DNA from: Clostridiales bacterium UBA4039
GTDB lineage: Bacteria > Bacillota > Clostridia > Lachnospirales > Vallitaleaceae
Length of the DNA: 64,000 nt
Assembly: GCA_002382805.1 (NCBI GenBank)
Contig: DGAD01000032.1
Span: 65,354 to 129,353 of the forward strand
Direction: 5' to 3'
In this document: positions 51,690 through 61,034 of the stretch, in pieces
Position numbering within the stretch: the first letter of the stretch is position 1
Layout of the letters: every line of letters begins with the position of its first letter
Notes under the pieces: generated by a model
Seen by the model: the letters and a program-made list of their open reading frames with translations, nothing else
What the model was told of the DNA's origin: nothing
The model's database searches: none
Position numbers and translations under genes: made by a program

Positions 51690-52479
51690 GGAGTTATTGA
51701 AAGTTGAAAAACCAATTATTGCAATGTGTCATTTTAGAGCATTACCGGGAGACCCCTATTTTGAAAAAGAAAAAGGAATGGAATATGTTATTGAAATGGC
51801 GCGAAAAGAATTCCTTGCACTACAAGAAGGCGGTGTTGATGCCGTTATGTTTTCTAATGAATTTAGTTTACCTTATTTAACAAAGGTCAAGCCGGAGACG
51901 ACAGCTGCAATGGCGAGAATAATTGGTGAATTAAAGGCAGACATAAAAATACCTTATGGTGTTAATGTGCTTTGGGATCCAATTGCTTCTATAGATTTAG
52001 CGGCAGCAACAGATGCGGTATTTATTCGTGAAATTATGAGTGGTGCCTATGCAAGTGATTTTGGAATTTGGGATACGAATGTTGGAGAGACAATTCGCCA
52101 TAAGTCGCGACTAGCACCCGATTTAAAGTTGCTATTTAATATTGTGCCAGAAGCAGCAAAGTATTTGGCAGAGCGCGATATAGAAGAAATTGCAAAAACA
52201 ACAGAGTTTAACAATAAACCCGATGCAATTTGTGTTTCTGGAATCACAGCCGGGGCATCAACAGACACAGAAGTTCTACAAAAAGTTAAGCATGCGGTTA
52301 AAGATACACTGGTTTTTGCCAATACTGGATGTAGATTAGATACAATTGAAAAAATCTTGTCAATTGCAGATGGAGCGGTTGTGGGAACAACATTTAAAGA
52401 AGATGGTGATTTTAATAAACATGTAGATATCGAACGGGTAAAGCAATTTATGGATAAAGTACATTCCTTTAGAGCTTAG
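51679..52479 (+). CDS. BtpA/SgcQ-family protein
   Basis: A 266-residue TIM-barrel-like protein. The family signatures are visible: IAMCHFRALPGDP at the N-terminus, GGVDAVMFSNEFSLPY, GVNVLWDP and a C-terminal GAVVGTTFKEDG. BtpA proteins were named for a role in photosystem I biogenesis in cyanobacteria, but in heterotrophs they occur in sugar operons (SgcQ) with unknown chemistry; an isomerase or lyase role is possible. ATG 51679 follows AAGGAGG at 51664-51670. It overlaps the end of the M42 gene by 11 bases. Confidence 0.9.
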   Translation: MWTKELLKVEKPIIAMCHFRALPGDPYFEKEKGMEYVIEMARKEFLALQEGGVDAVMFSNEFSLPYLTKVKPETTAAMARIIGELKADIKIPYGVNVLWDPIASIDLAAATDAVFIREIMSGAYASDFGIWDTNVGETIRHKSRLAPDLKLLFNIVPEAAKYLAERDIEEIAKTTEFNNKPDAICVSGITAGASTDTEVLQKVKHAVKDTLVFANTGCRLDTIEKILSIADGAVVGTTFKEDGDFNKHVDIERVKQFMDKVHSFRA

Positions 52480-52517
52480 TCATACATAGGAATTGACACA
52501 TAGAATAGGAGAAATAA

Positions 52518-54029
52518 ATGACGAATCGCTATTTTATGGGAATTGATATTGGGACATATTCAACAAAAGGGGTTATAACTGATCAGATCGGTACCATCTT
52601 GTGTTCTAAGGTTATCCAGCATAATATTATTACTCCAAAGCAAGGATATGTAGAACATGATCCGATAAAGACCTGGTGGGAAGAATTTTGCTTAATCAGT
52701 AATAGCCTTATCCAAGAGACAAATATCAATCCGATAGATATTAAGGCTGTTGGAGTTAGCGCAATCGGTCCATGTTGTTTGCCGGTAGATAAAGAATGTA
52801 AACCTTTAAGAAATGCCATCTTATATGGGGTAGATACAAGAGCTGTTAAAGAAATAGAGTGGCTTAACAAAACCATAGGCGAAGAAATTATCTTTGAACA
52901 GTGTGCCAATGCTTTAAGTGCGCAAGCGGTTGGTCCTAAGATTCTTTGGATAAAAAATAATGAACCAAGCATATATCAAAAGGCACATATGTATTTAACA
53001 TCGACCTCCTTTATTGTTGCAAAACTAACGGGAAACTACGTTATCGATCATTATACAGCAAGTGCATTTTCGCCTCTATATAATTACAAAAAGCAAGCTT
53101 GGGATTCTAAGCTATGTGAAGGTATTGTTAAGATTGAACAATTACCGCAGGTTAAATGGACTACAGATATTGCAGGAAAGATAAATGCGCAGTCCGCCGC
53201 TGAAACGGGGCTGCATGTGGACACAGAGGTTATCGTTGGTACAGCTGATGCGGCGGCTGAAGCCGTTAGCGTCGGGGTAACAGAACCAAAAGAAATGATG
53301 CTCATGTATGGAACGACCCATTTTATGATTGGGGTAGCAGATAAGCCTATTGTAGATCCAAGAATTTGGGCGGGACCATATTTATTTAAAGATACATATG
53401 CTGTTATGGGAGGATTGGCAACATCAGGAGCATTGACCGTTTGGTTCAAAGAAAATTTTGCAAAGGAATTGATAGAAAAAGAAAAGATGGGAGGTGAAAA
53501 TGCATTTGCGCTTTTGGCTAAGGAAGTTTCAAATGTTGCCGTAGGATCTAATGGAATTATTGTTTTGCCGTATTTTAGTGGAGCACGTACGCCAATTAAT
53601 AATCCAAATGCCAAAGGTTTAATATTTGGATTGAATATTATGCATAAGCGTGAAGAGGTCTATCGAGGATTATTAGAAGGGGTTGCATATGCAATTAGTC
53701 AAAATATCGAAATATTCGATGAAGTTGGTCTTGATATCCAAAACATATTTTCAGTTGGTGGGGGCACAAACAATGTGTGTTGGATGCAGATTATCAGTGA
53801 CTGTTGTGCGAGGGAACAATGGGTTTTACGTCATAGAATAGGCGCTTCTTATGGAGATGCTTTTTTGGCAGCATTGGGAAATGGAACAGTCAATGATCGG
53901 ATGGACATTAAATCATGGAACAGTATTGAAAAGAAAATAAAACCAAATAGTGTCAACACACAAAAATACAAAAGTCTCATAAAAAAGTATCTAGAGTTAT
54001 ATTGTGCTACAAAAAAACTAATGGATTAA
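52518..54029 (+). CDS. FGGY-family carbohydrate kinase
   Basis: ATP-dependent sugar or polyol kinase of 503 residues. The N-terminal domain has FMGIDIGTYSTKGVI and the C-terminal ATPase domain has IFSVGGGTNN. Xylulokinase, ribulokinase and related enzymes have this size and layout; the substrate cannot be told from sequence. It would phosphorylate the sugar that the ABC importer brings in. ATAGGAG precedes ATG 52518. Eighteen bases separate it from the binding-protein gene. Confidence 0.92.
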   Translation: MTNRYFMGIDIGTYSTKGVITDQIGTILCSKVIQHNIITPKQGYVEHDPIKTWWEEFCLISNSLIQETNINPIDIKAVGVSAIGPCCLPVDKECKPLRNAILYGVDTRAVKEIEWLNKTIGEEIIFEQCANALSAQAVGPKILWIKNNEPSIYQKAHMYLTSTSFIVAKLTGNYVIDHYTASAFSPLYNYKKQAWDSKLCEGIVKIEQLPQVKWTTDIAGKINAQSAAETGLHVDTEVIVGTADAAAEAVSVGVTEPKEMMLMYGTTHFMIGVADKPIVDPRIWAGPYLFKDTYAVMGGLATSGALTVWFKENFAKELIEKEKMGGENAFALLAKEVSNVAVGSNGIIVLPYFSGARTPINNPNAKGLIFGLNIMHKREEVYRGLLEGVAYAISQNIEIFDEVGLDIQNIFSVGGGTNNVCWMQIISDCCAREQWVLRHRIGASYGDAFLAALGNGTVNDRMDIKSWNSIEKKIKPNSVNTQKYKSLIKKYLELYCATKKLMD

Positions 54030-54047
54030 AAAAGGAGAGCTTACTAT

Positions 54048-55136
54048 ATGAAAAAAAAGGTATTTGTATTACTTATGGTGTTTGTATTAGTTGTCAGTGG
54101 ATGCACAAGTGGAAATGAATCTTCAACGACACAAAATCCGGAAAACCAGGGGGCGTCTAACGAACAATCAACAGAAGATCAAAACCAAGTAGAAGAAAAT
54201 ACGGCGGAAGAAACGAACGAAACCAATGCGACGTACACCATCGTAACTATACCCAAATTGGTGGGGATTGGATGGTTTGATCGTATGGAAGAAGGGGTGA
54301 ACTGGTTTGCACAAGACACAGGTCATGATGTCTATCAAACAGGACCGACAGAAGCTGACCCTGCGCTACAAGTTCAGTTTATCGAAGATGCAATTGCTCA
54401 AGGTGTCGATGCAATATGTGTGGTTCCTTTTTCTGTAGAGGCTGTTGAACCAGTATTAAAAAAAGCAAGGGAACAAGGGATTGTTGTTGTTACACATGAA
54501 GCTTCTTCTATTGAAAATGCGGATTATGATGTCGAAGCGTTTGTAAATACTGAATATGGGGCAGAATTTATGAAACGTTTGGCAGAAGGAATGGGAGAAG
54601 AAGGTGAATATACAACATTTGTTGGAAGTTTAACATCAAAAACACATAATGAGTGGGTTGATGGAAGTACGGCTTTACAAGAGGAAGCCTATCCAAATAT
54701 GATGGTTGTTTCCAATAAAAATGAAAGTAATGATGATATCTTAGTGGCATATAACAAGACAAAAGAATTATTAAATGCCTATCCAAATTTAAAAGGTATT
54801 CAAGGAAGTGCAGGTACAGATGTTGCAGGAGCAGCTCAAGCAGTGGAAGACCTTGGATTAAGTGGAAAGCTAACATTGGTAGGTACAAGTGTACCATCGG
54901 CTTCAGCAAAATACATTGATAATGACACCATTTCAAGTATTGGATTTTGGGACCCTGCAGAAGCTGGATATGTGATGAATCAAGTAGCTGTTGCTGTACT
55001 AGAAGGTCGAACAATTGAAGATGGGCATGACTTTGAACGTCCGGGTTATACAGATATATCTTTGGATGGAAATGTTATCTATGGATCAGCATGGGTATTT
55101 GCAGATAAAAGCAATGTACATGATTTTACGTACTAA
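54048..55136 (+). CDS. Sugar-type ABC transporter substrate-binding lipoprotein
   Basis: Exported binding protein of 362 residues. The signal peptide ends in the lipobox VVSGC with lipid-modified C19, followed by a low-complexity linker rich in N, E, Q and T (about 20-60). The periplasmic-binding-protein I fold (type 1, RbsB/LsrB/RhaS-like) occupies about 65-362. LsrB/RhaS-like members bind autoinducer-2 or rhamnose-type sugars, but the ligand here is not shown. AAAGGAG precedes ATG 54048. A hairpin follows before the ATPase gene. Confidence 0.93.
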   Translation: MKKKVFVLLMVFVLVVSGCTSGNESSTTQNPENQGASNEQSTEDQNQVEENTAEETNETNATYTIVTIPKLVGIGWFDRMEEGVNWFAQDTGHDVYQTGPTEADPALQVQFIEDAIAQGVDAICVVPFSVEAVEPVLKKAREQGIVVVTHEASSIENADYDVEAFVNTEYGAEFMKRLAEGMGEEGEYTTFVGSLTSKTHNEWVDGSTALQEEAYPNMMVVSNKNESNDDILVAYNKTKELLNAYPNLKGIQGSAGTDVAGAAQAVEDLGLSGKLTLVGTSVPSASAKYIDNDTISSIGFWDPAEAGYVMNQVAVAVLEGRTIEDGHDFERPGYTDISLDGNVIYGSAWVFADKSNVHDFTY

Positions 55137-55153
55137 GTTAAGATAATAGGCTA

Positions 55154-55190
55154 AATAGGATATAGCACTTTAACAAGTGCTATTCCTATT
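55154..55190 (+). terminator. Hairpin between binding-protein and ATPase genes
   Basis: AATAGGA-T-ATAGCACTT / AAGTGCTAT-TCCTATT with loop TAAC. No T-run follows, so it is more likely to protect the 3' end of the upstream message or attenuate weakly than to terminate fully. Confidence 0.65.
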
Positions 55191-55227
55191 ATAACTTTGA
55201 GTTCGTTAAATGTAAAAGGAGCTGGAT

Positions 55228-56721
55228 ATGGATAATACGATGATTATAGAAGCTAAGAATATAAAAAAGACATTTGGAGGCGTACAAGCTTTAAAAGGTG
55301 TTGACTTTAAAATACGAACAGGCGAAATCCACTGTCTTGCAGGCGAAAATGGATCGGGAAAATCAACATTGATTAAAATAATTTCAGGGGAATATACTCC
55401 GGATTCTGGAGAAATCATCATTGGAGAAAAGAAATACAACAACATAAAACCAAGGGAAGCAATTCATAATGGGGTTCAAGTCATATATCAAGATTTTTCA
55501 GTGTTTCCTAATTTGACGGTTGCAGAGAATATTGCTGCATCTCATGAACTTGCACAAAATAAAAAAATTGTCAATTGGAAGAAAATTAAGGGGTTAGCGG
55601 TACAAATTATTGAAAAGTTAAATCTTCACTTAGATGTCGATGCATATGTAGAAAATTTATCAATTGCAGACAAGCAATTAGTAGAAATATGCAGAGCATT
55701 GATTCAAGATGCCAAAGTCATCATCATGGATGAACCGACAACGGCGTTAACCAAAAAAGAGGTAACAGCCTTATTTAAGGTTACCAGTGAGTTGAAAAAA
55801 CAAGGATTGGCGATAGTATTTGTTAGTCATAAAACTGAAGAAGTCTTTGGATTTGCAGATAGATTAACAATTTTTAGAAGTGGGAAAAATGTTGTTTCAG
55901 AAGAGATCGCATTTTTTAATCGAATGAATTTTTCACAATATATGACAGGCAGAGAGTTAAAAGACCATAGTTTCGATATTGAGATCAACCCGGAAAATAT
56001 ATTGTTTGAAGTGAAAAATATCTCTCGCAACAAAGAGTTTGAGAATATTTCATTTTCGCTTTGTGAAGGCGAAGTGTTAGGAATTACAGGGCTTTTAGGA
56101 TCAGGAAGAACAAAGCTTGCTAATGCTATTTTTGGCTTAAGCAAGATTGAAAGCGGTGAAGTATATGTCCAAGGGAAAAAAGTTGAAATTCACTGTGTTC
56201 GTGACGCAATAAAAAATAATATTGCTTATGTTCCAAGTGACCGCTTAACCGAAGGGTTATTTTTACCTCGATCCATTGAAAACAATTTGATGGCTGCTTC
56301 GTTAGGGCAATATATCGGAAAAATGAATATGATTAACTGGCGAGACGTATCTCAAAAAGTGAAAAGTCTAATGGCGAGTATGAATGTTGTCGCACCATCT
56401 GCGAAACTGCCGATTCAGGCATTGTCCGGCGGAAATCAACAACGTGTATTGATTGGAAAATGGCTGAATATCAATCCGGATATTATTATAATGAATGGTC
56501 CTACAGTTGGTGTTGATATAGGATCAAAAGATGACATCTATACGATTATTTCTGACATGGCCAAAAAGGGCATTGGAGTCATTATTATTTCGGATGATTT
56601 ACCTGAGCTTATTCACAATTGTAATCGAATTATGGTGATGAAAAACGGAAGAATTATTCATGAATACCAAAGCGAAGACCTCAGTGAACAGATGCTTAGT
56701 GAGACTTTAGGAGAAGCCTAG
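55228..56721 (+). CDS. Sugar ABC transporter ATPase, RbsA type
   Basis: Two-domain ATPase of 497 residues that powers the importer. The first domain has Walker A GENGSGKST and a degenerate signature ENLSIADKQLVEI. The second has the degenerate P-loop GLLGSGRTKLAN and a canonical signature ALSGGNQQRVLIGKW. This asymmetry is usual for RbsA/MglA/LsrA proteins. AAAGGAG precedes ATG 55228, 91 bases after the binding protein with a hairpin between them; the permeases follow at once. Confidence 0.95.
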   Translation: MDNTMIIEAKNIKKTFGGVQALKGVDFKIRTGEIHCLAGENGSGKSTLIKIISGEYTPDSGEIIIGEKKYNNIKPREAIHNGVQVIYQDFSVFPNLTVAENIAASHELAQNKKIVNWKKIKGLAVQIIEKLNLHLDVDAYVENLSIADKQLVEICRALIQDAKVIIMDEPTTALTKKEVTALFKVTSELKKQGLAIVFVSHKTEEVFGFADRLTIFRSGKNVVSEEIAFFNRMNFSQYMTGRELKDHSFDIEINPENILFEVKNISRNKEFENISFSLCEGEVLGITGLLGSGRTKLANAIFGLSKIESGEVYVQGKKVEIHCVRDAIKNNIAYVPSDRLTEGLFLPRSIENNLMAASLGQYIGKMNMINWRDVSQKVKSLMASMNVVAPSAKLPIQALSGGNQQRVLIGKWLNINPDIIIMNGPTVGVDIGSKDDIYTIISDMAKKGIGVIIISDDLPELIHNCNRIMVMKNGRIIHEYQSEDLSEQMLSETLGEA

Positions 56722-56737
56722 AGAAAGGAATAAATAT

Positions 56738-57718
56738 ATGAAATTGAAATTGTTATGTTCCAATGAAGTTATTTTAGCGGTGATTATAGTGATTTTGGCT
56801 TTGGTCATAGGAATCAATAATCCGGTATTTTTAACCTTTGGTAATTTTATTACCTTACTAAAAAGCAGTATTGTCATGTACATATTTGCCTTATGTGTAA
56901 CCATAGTCATGGTATCTGGTGGCATAGATGTGTCTTTTCCGGCTATTGCAGCGACGAGCTCATATGTGACGGTACTTACGCTTTTAAAAACAGGCTACAA
57001 CGGATCCATTTTCTTTGTATTCTTGATGTCGGCTTTAATTGGTATGGCTTTGGGATTGATTAATGCAATTATTATTTATGAGTTTAAGGTTCCAACGTTG
57101 ATTGCTACATTAAGTACATCTGCCATTTATGTAGGAGCGATTGGTACATACTTAGGTGGACTAAAAGAAATCTATCAAATACCTGCAATTTTAGAAGCAT
57201 ATCATTCTAGAAATTTAATTACAACAGTAAATGCAGAAGGAATAAAATTTTCCTTGCCGGAGTCCTTTTTGATTTTGGTTGTCCTTACAGTCGCCACGTG
57301 GTTTGTTTTGCGATATACCTATATGGGACGTGGCATTTATTCCATTGGTGGTTCGAAAAAATCAGCACTACGTGCGGGATATAATTTGCGTCTGATTTCA
57401 TACTTTATTTATATTTATGTGGGTTTGATGTCAGGAATTGCCGGTATCATTTTTGTTACCTTGCTTCGAGCGTCCAGTGTACGAAGCTTTTTGGGACAAG
57501 AATTAATCATTATTGCCGCAGTCGCAATGGGGGGTGCCCGAATAACAGGTGGTAAGGGCAGTGTGCTTGGAGCTATTTTGGGAATAACGATTATTGTAAT
57601 TATTAAGAACAGTTTGATTTTGCTAGGAATAACCTCAGAGTGGCAAACATTTTTTATTGGCGTATTTATTCTTTTAGGAATTGGTGTATCTGCGTACAGA
57701 AATAAGCAAATAGCATGA
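56738..57718 (+). CDS. Sugar ABC transporter permease 1, RbsC type
   Basis: Membrane permease of 326 residues with about eight to ten hydrophobic segments. It has the RbsC-family residues around VSGGIDVSFPAIAA (near residue 62) and AVAMGGARITGGKGS (near 265). It forms the translocation path with permease 2. It begins 16 bases after the ATPase gene with AGAAAGGA. Confidence 0.92.
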   Translation: MKLKLLCSNEVILAVIIVILALVIGINNPVFLTFGNFITLLKSSIVMYIFALCVTIVMVSGGIDVSFPAIAATSSYVTVLTLLKTGYNGSIFFVFLMSALIGMALGLINAIIIYEFKVPTLIATLSTSAIYVGAIGTYLGGLKEIYQIPAILEAYHSRNLITTVNAEGIKFSLPESFLILVVLTVATWFVLRYTYMGRGIYSIGGSKKSALRAGYNLRLISYFIYIYVGLMSGIAGIIFVTLLRASSVRSFLGQELIIIAAVAMGGARITGGKGSVLGAILGITIIVIIKNSLILLGITSEWQTFFIGVFILLGIGVSAYRNKQIA

Positions 57719-57731
57719 TATGGAGGGTTAT

Positions 57732-58721
57732 ATGAAAGCTTTTCTTATGAACATTAAAAAAAATGAAAACGATATAAAGCTATTTCGATTGATTGTTGCA
57801 ATGTTGACTATTTTTATTGTCTTGGTCATTGTATTACCCGATAAATTTTTAACATTAAACAACTTAAAATCTATGGCATTTCAATTCCCTGAGATTGGGA
57901 TCTATGCGTTGGCAATGATGTTGGCGATGATGTCAGGAGGTATTGATTTATCAATTGTTGGGATTGGAAACTTATCATCTATTGTCGCGGTCTTTACAAT
58001 GACGAGGGTGCTTAATCCCGAGACAACATCACTCAACATATATTTAATCATGATAATTGCAGTGATTATAGGGCTACTGACCGGAGTACTTTGTGGTGTG
58101 CTCAACGGGATTTTAATTACGAAGATCGGTATCATTCCCATATTGACCACATTGGGGACAATGCAGATTTTTACAGGTCTTGCGACGGGACTAACAAAAG
58201 GAAGTGCAGTTTTTGGGTTGCCCGAGCAATATGCGGTAATAGGCAATGGTTATATTTGGATTTTTCCTATACCTTTAGTTATCTTTACATTCATGGCATT
58301 ACTCGTTACATTTGTTTTGAAAACACAAGCCCTTGGATTTAATTTAAAGCTTTATGGGACGAATGCTAAGGCGGCTAATTTTTCAGGAATTAGAAACGAT
58401 CTCGTCGTCATAAAAACATACGCCTTAGGTGGTTTTTTAGCTGCGGTATCGGGGCTAACTATTGTTGGAAGAACGGTATCGGCCAAAGCAGATTATGGCA
58501 ATAGCTATACATTGATGGCGTTGCTAATTGTTATCTTGGGTGGTGTATTACCTGAAGGAGGATTTGGTAAGGTCAAAGGGGTGTTTTTTGCGGTAATTAC
58601 ATTACAGATCATATCAAGTGGTTATAATTTGCTACGATTTGATCAGTACTTTAAGAACTTTTCCTTTGGCTTACTCGTGGTTGTCTTAATGATTATGAAC
58701 TATCGCTTGTCGCGAAAATAA
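57732..58721 (+). CDS. Sugar ABC transporter permease 2, RbsC type
   Basis: Membrane permease of 329 residues, a paralogue of permease 1, with MMSGGIDLSIVGIGNLSS near residue 60 and VILGGVLPEGGFGKVKG near 275. Two different permease genes suggest a heterodimeric channel, as in LsrCD-type importers. ATG 57732 is preferred because GGAGGGTTAT precedes it; the ATG at 57720 lacks a site. Fourteen bases follow the stop of permease 1. Confidence 0.92.
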   Translation: MKAFLMNIKKNENDIKLFRLIVAMLTIFIVLVIVLPDKFLTLNNLKSMAFQFPEIGIYALAMMLAMMSGGIDLSIVGIGNLSSIVAVFTMTRVLNPETTSLNIYLIMIIAVIIGLLTGVLCGVLNGILITKIGIIPILTTLGTMQIFTGLATGLTKGSAVFGLPEQYAVIGNGYIWIFPIPLVIFTFMALLVTFVLKTQALGFNLKLYGTNAKAANFSGIRNDLVVIKTYALGGFLAAVSGLTIVGRTVSAKADYGNSYTLMALLIVILGGVLPEGGFGKVKGVFFAVITLQIISSGYNLLRFDQYFKNFSFGLLVVVLMIMNYRLSRK

Positions 58722-58736
58722 AACCGAATAACTAAG

Positions 58737-59591
58737 ATGATGCATAAGAAAGTGAATGATAAAATGTGTGTGAATATAACAAAAGATGCAAAAAAACAAA
58801 TAATCTTTTTTTGTGATATTGATGGAACAATAGTAAAAGGAGAGATGGAGATACCACCTATTGTTATAGAAGAGGCAAAAAAATTCATGGATTTGGGTGG
58901 AATATTATGTTTATGTACAGGAAGAGCGCCGATATCGGTTAGTAAAATTGCAAAAAAATTAGAAGTCAATGGTCCAAGCGTTTTATATTCAGGTGCCGCT
59001 GGATTTGATTTTTCAAAAGGCAGTTATGTTTGGTGTGATACGTTTAGTGAAAATGTAAAGGCGCATATTGAAGAACTTCTTAATAAATATCCGACAATAA
59101 GTGTTCAAGTATATACAAAAGAACGCATCTATCTATTGAGGACGAATGCTATTTTGACAAATAAAGGCGTTAAAGCGGAATTGTCAAAAACTGTTTCGCG
59201 GCTATCGGACATAGATAAGGATGAAGAAATTATTAAAATAGTGTTGACAGATGAAGATATAAGAATGTTGGAAAATAGCAGACAAGAAATTTTTGGTTCT
59301 TCGGAATATATATTTGAGTTTGCAAGTAAACATTTTGTTGAGGTTATTCCTAAAACAGCAGGAAAAGACAAGGGAGCACAAAGAATTATAGAGCACCTTG
59401 GACTGGCCAATCCGATGATTATCTCAGCAGGGGATGCAATGACAGACTTGCCGCTTTTAAAGATTTCAGATATTTCTTTTGCTCCTCAAGACGCGGACAA
59501 AAAAGTTCTTGAAGCTGTAACCTATGTGTTTTCATCGTATAAGACAGGTGGAGTGGCACAAGCATTTAAAAAAGCTTCTGAACTTATTTAA
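58737..59591 (+). CDS. HAD-superfamily phosphatase, Cof type
   Basis: A 284-residue phosphatase. Motif I is FCDIDGTIVKG with the nucleophile aspartate, and motif IV is SAGDAMTDLPLL. The Cof/YidA group removes phosphate from sugar phosphates and related small molecules. Last gene of the ABC operon. No good ribosome site is seen before ATG 58737; the start may be lower, for example at ATG 58764, and translation may be coupled to permease 2, whose stop lies 15 bases upstream. Confidence 0.85.
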   Translation: MMHKKVNDKMCVNITKDAKKQIIFFCDIDGTIVKGEMEIPPIVIEEAKKFMDLGGILCLCTGRAPISVSKIAKKLEVNGPSVLYSGAAGFDFSKGSYVWCDTFSENVKAHIEELLNKYPTISVQVYTKERIYLLRTNAILTNKGVKAELSKTVSRLSDIDKDEEIIKIVLTDEDIRMLENSRQEIFGSSEYIFEFASKHFVEVIPKTAGKDKGAQRIIEHLGLANPMIISAGDAMTDLPLLKISDISFAPQDADKKVLEAVTYVFSSYKTGGVAQAFKKASELI

Positions 59592-59620
59592 GAGCAAAGC
59601 GACGTTGTCGCTTTGCTCTT
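59590..59620. terminator. Bidirectional terminator
   Basis: AAGAGCAAAGCGAC / GTCGCTTTGCTCTT with a three-base loop, between the convergent phosphatase and AraC genes. Confidence 0.9.
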
Positions 59621-59622
59621 TA

Positions 59623-60870
59623 TTATGTTTTGATACGATATTGCTTTGGTGTAATTCCTGTAACTTTTTTAAAGATGGTTGTAAAATAGTTTTGATTATT
59701 AAAGCCAACAGCTAAAGCAATATCTAAAATAGATTGATCGGTTGTTTTTAATAAGTATTGGCTTTCTTTAATACGTATATGATTTACATAATCGGCAAAG
59801 GCAAGGTTCATTTCTTTTTTAAATAAAGAAGAAAAGTAATTTGGCGATAAACCGATATAGTCAGCAACTTCTTGTAAGCGAATAGCCTCTGAAAGATGAT
59901 TATGCACATATTTTGAAGCTTTTTTTATGACGCCCACATGATTAATTGAATCAATATGTAAGACGCTGTTTGTATACTTGCTAATCATATCTTCTACCAC
60001 CGTCATTAATTCTTGGGAGGTTTTAGATGATTTAATAGCCTCAATAAACTGGTGAGATAACTCAATGGCATAATCGGCGTCCACGCTTGACTGAATTACC
60101 TTTCTGGAAAGTAATGTGTTAAGGATGATCGCGTTAAACTGGTTATCTATAAATCCTGTTGTTGAATAATCAGAAAAAGCAGGGCGAAGGTGCTCATAAT
60201 ACAACGCAAAAACCTGTTCGACGTCGCCGTTGCCTACTTTGTCCAAAAACAATAATTCAAAGTCAAAATTTAAAAAGTTTGACAAAGTATCTTTGGAATG
60301 TGTATCAAGCATAGGTGTCATACGTGCTTGGTCAGTGTTTTCGCTGTCAGGTTTTACTGTTGAGGTCTTTTGGGAGTGGTTAGATTCAAGAAGCGTAATG
60401 AATGTCTTTTCTATATGAAATAGATGTGTTTTTGAGAGGGTTGGAATTTTGGAAAAAATGCCTTTGAAACGATGGCGTTCGCTTAGGGCTAAGTCCTTAG
60501 ATTGTATGATTTGATTAAGCTGATGTTCGGACAAAGTAGATTCTAAAAATGGACCCAGTGCAATGAAACCATAAAAATTATTGTTATGTATTAGAGGAAA
60601 GCTTAAGTAATGTACGCCATAACTTGATTTAAATAAAATAGGAGTGGTTGAAAGGGGAAGGTTTTGATCCATATAGGTCATATATTCAGTATATATATCT
60701 GAATATTGGGCGAATAGCTCGTGCCCTGTGCCATAAGCCTTCAATTGCTTTTTTTGTTGATTGAACAAGCTTATTGAAATCCCAAAACTGTAGTGGGCAG
60801 ATTTCATGATTTCGTATAGGGCACCAAGATCCAGTTTGTTATTAGAAATCAGATGAGAAAGAGTATACAT
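59623..60870 (-). CDS. AraC-family transcriptional regulator with N-terminal sensor domain
   Basis: A 415-residue regulator. The N-terminal part (about 1-165) resembles a PocR/GAF-like ligand-binding domain (GALYEIMKSAHYSFGISISLF and YGFIALGPFL). The middle part (about 190-300) is helical. The C-terminal AraC DNA-binding domain (about 310-412) has two helix-turn-helix motifs, LQEVADYIGLSPNYFSSLF and ILDIALAVGFNNQNYFT. ATG 60870 is used because AAGGAG is eight bases upstream on the minus strand; a GTG at 60879 is possible. It converges on the sugar-type operon and may control it in addition to the DeoR protein (inference). Confidence 0.88.
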   Translation of the reverse strand: MYTLSHLISNNKLDLGALYEIMKSAHYSFGISISLFNQQKKQLKAYGTGHELFAQYSDIYTEYMTYMDQNLPLSTTPILFKSSYGVHYLSFPLIHNNNFYGFIALGPFLESTLSEHQLNQIIQSKDLALSERHRFKGIFSKIPTLSKTHLFHIEKTFITLLESNHSQKTSTVKPDSENTDQARMTPMLDTHSKDTLSNFLNFDFELLFLDKVGNGDVEQVFALYYEHLRPAFSDYSTTGFIDNQFNAIILNTLLSRKVIQSSVDADYAIELSHQFIEAIKSSKTSQELMTVVEDMISKYTNSVLHIDSINHVGVIKKASKYVHNHLSEAIRLQEVADYIGLSPNYFSSLFKKEMNLAFADYVNHIRIKESQYLLKTTDQSILDIALAVGFNNQNYFTTIFKKVTGITPKQYRIKT

Positions 60871-60981
60871 ATTAATCACTCCTTATTTTCTTAAAACCGG
60901 TTAATAGAGAACGAATATTAATTTATATACTATAGTTTACATGAAAATAATTGAATTGTATAGTATTTTATACTTTCAGTG

Positions 60982-61010
60982 TAGAAACTTTTTCTGAAAA
61001 GTGGTACAAT
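60982..61010 (+). promoter_or_regulatory. Probable promoter of queA
   Basis: TAGAAA 60982-60987, 17-base spacer, TACAAT 61005-61010. The -35 is weak. Confidence 0.5.
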
Positions 61011-61034
61011 AAAGTTTGCTGAAAGGAGTAACAT

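Noticed and set aside
54568..55014. Long open frame on the minus strand opposite the binding-protein gene
   Set aside because: Composition is leucine- and histidine-rich as expected for an antisense shadow, and there is no ribosome site; the plus-strand lipoprotein is clear.
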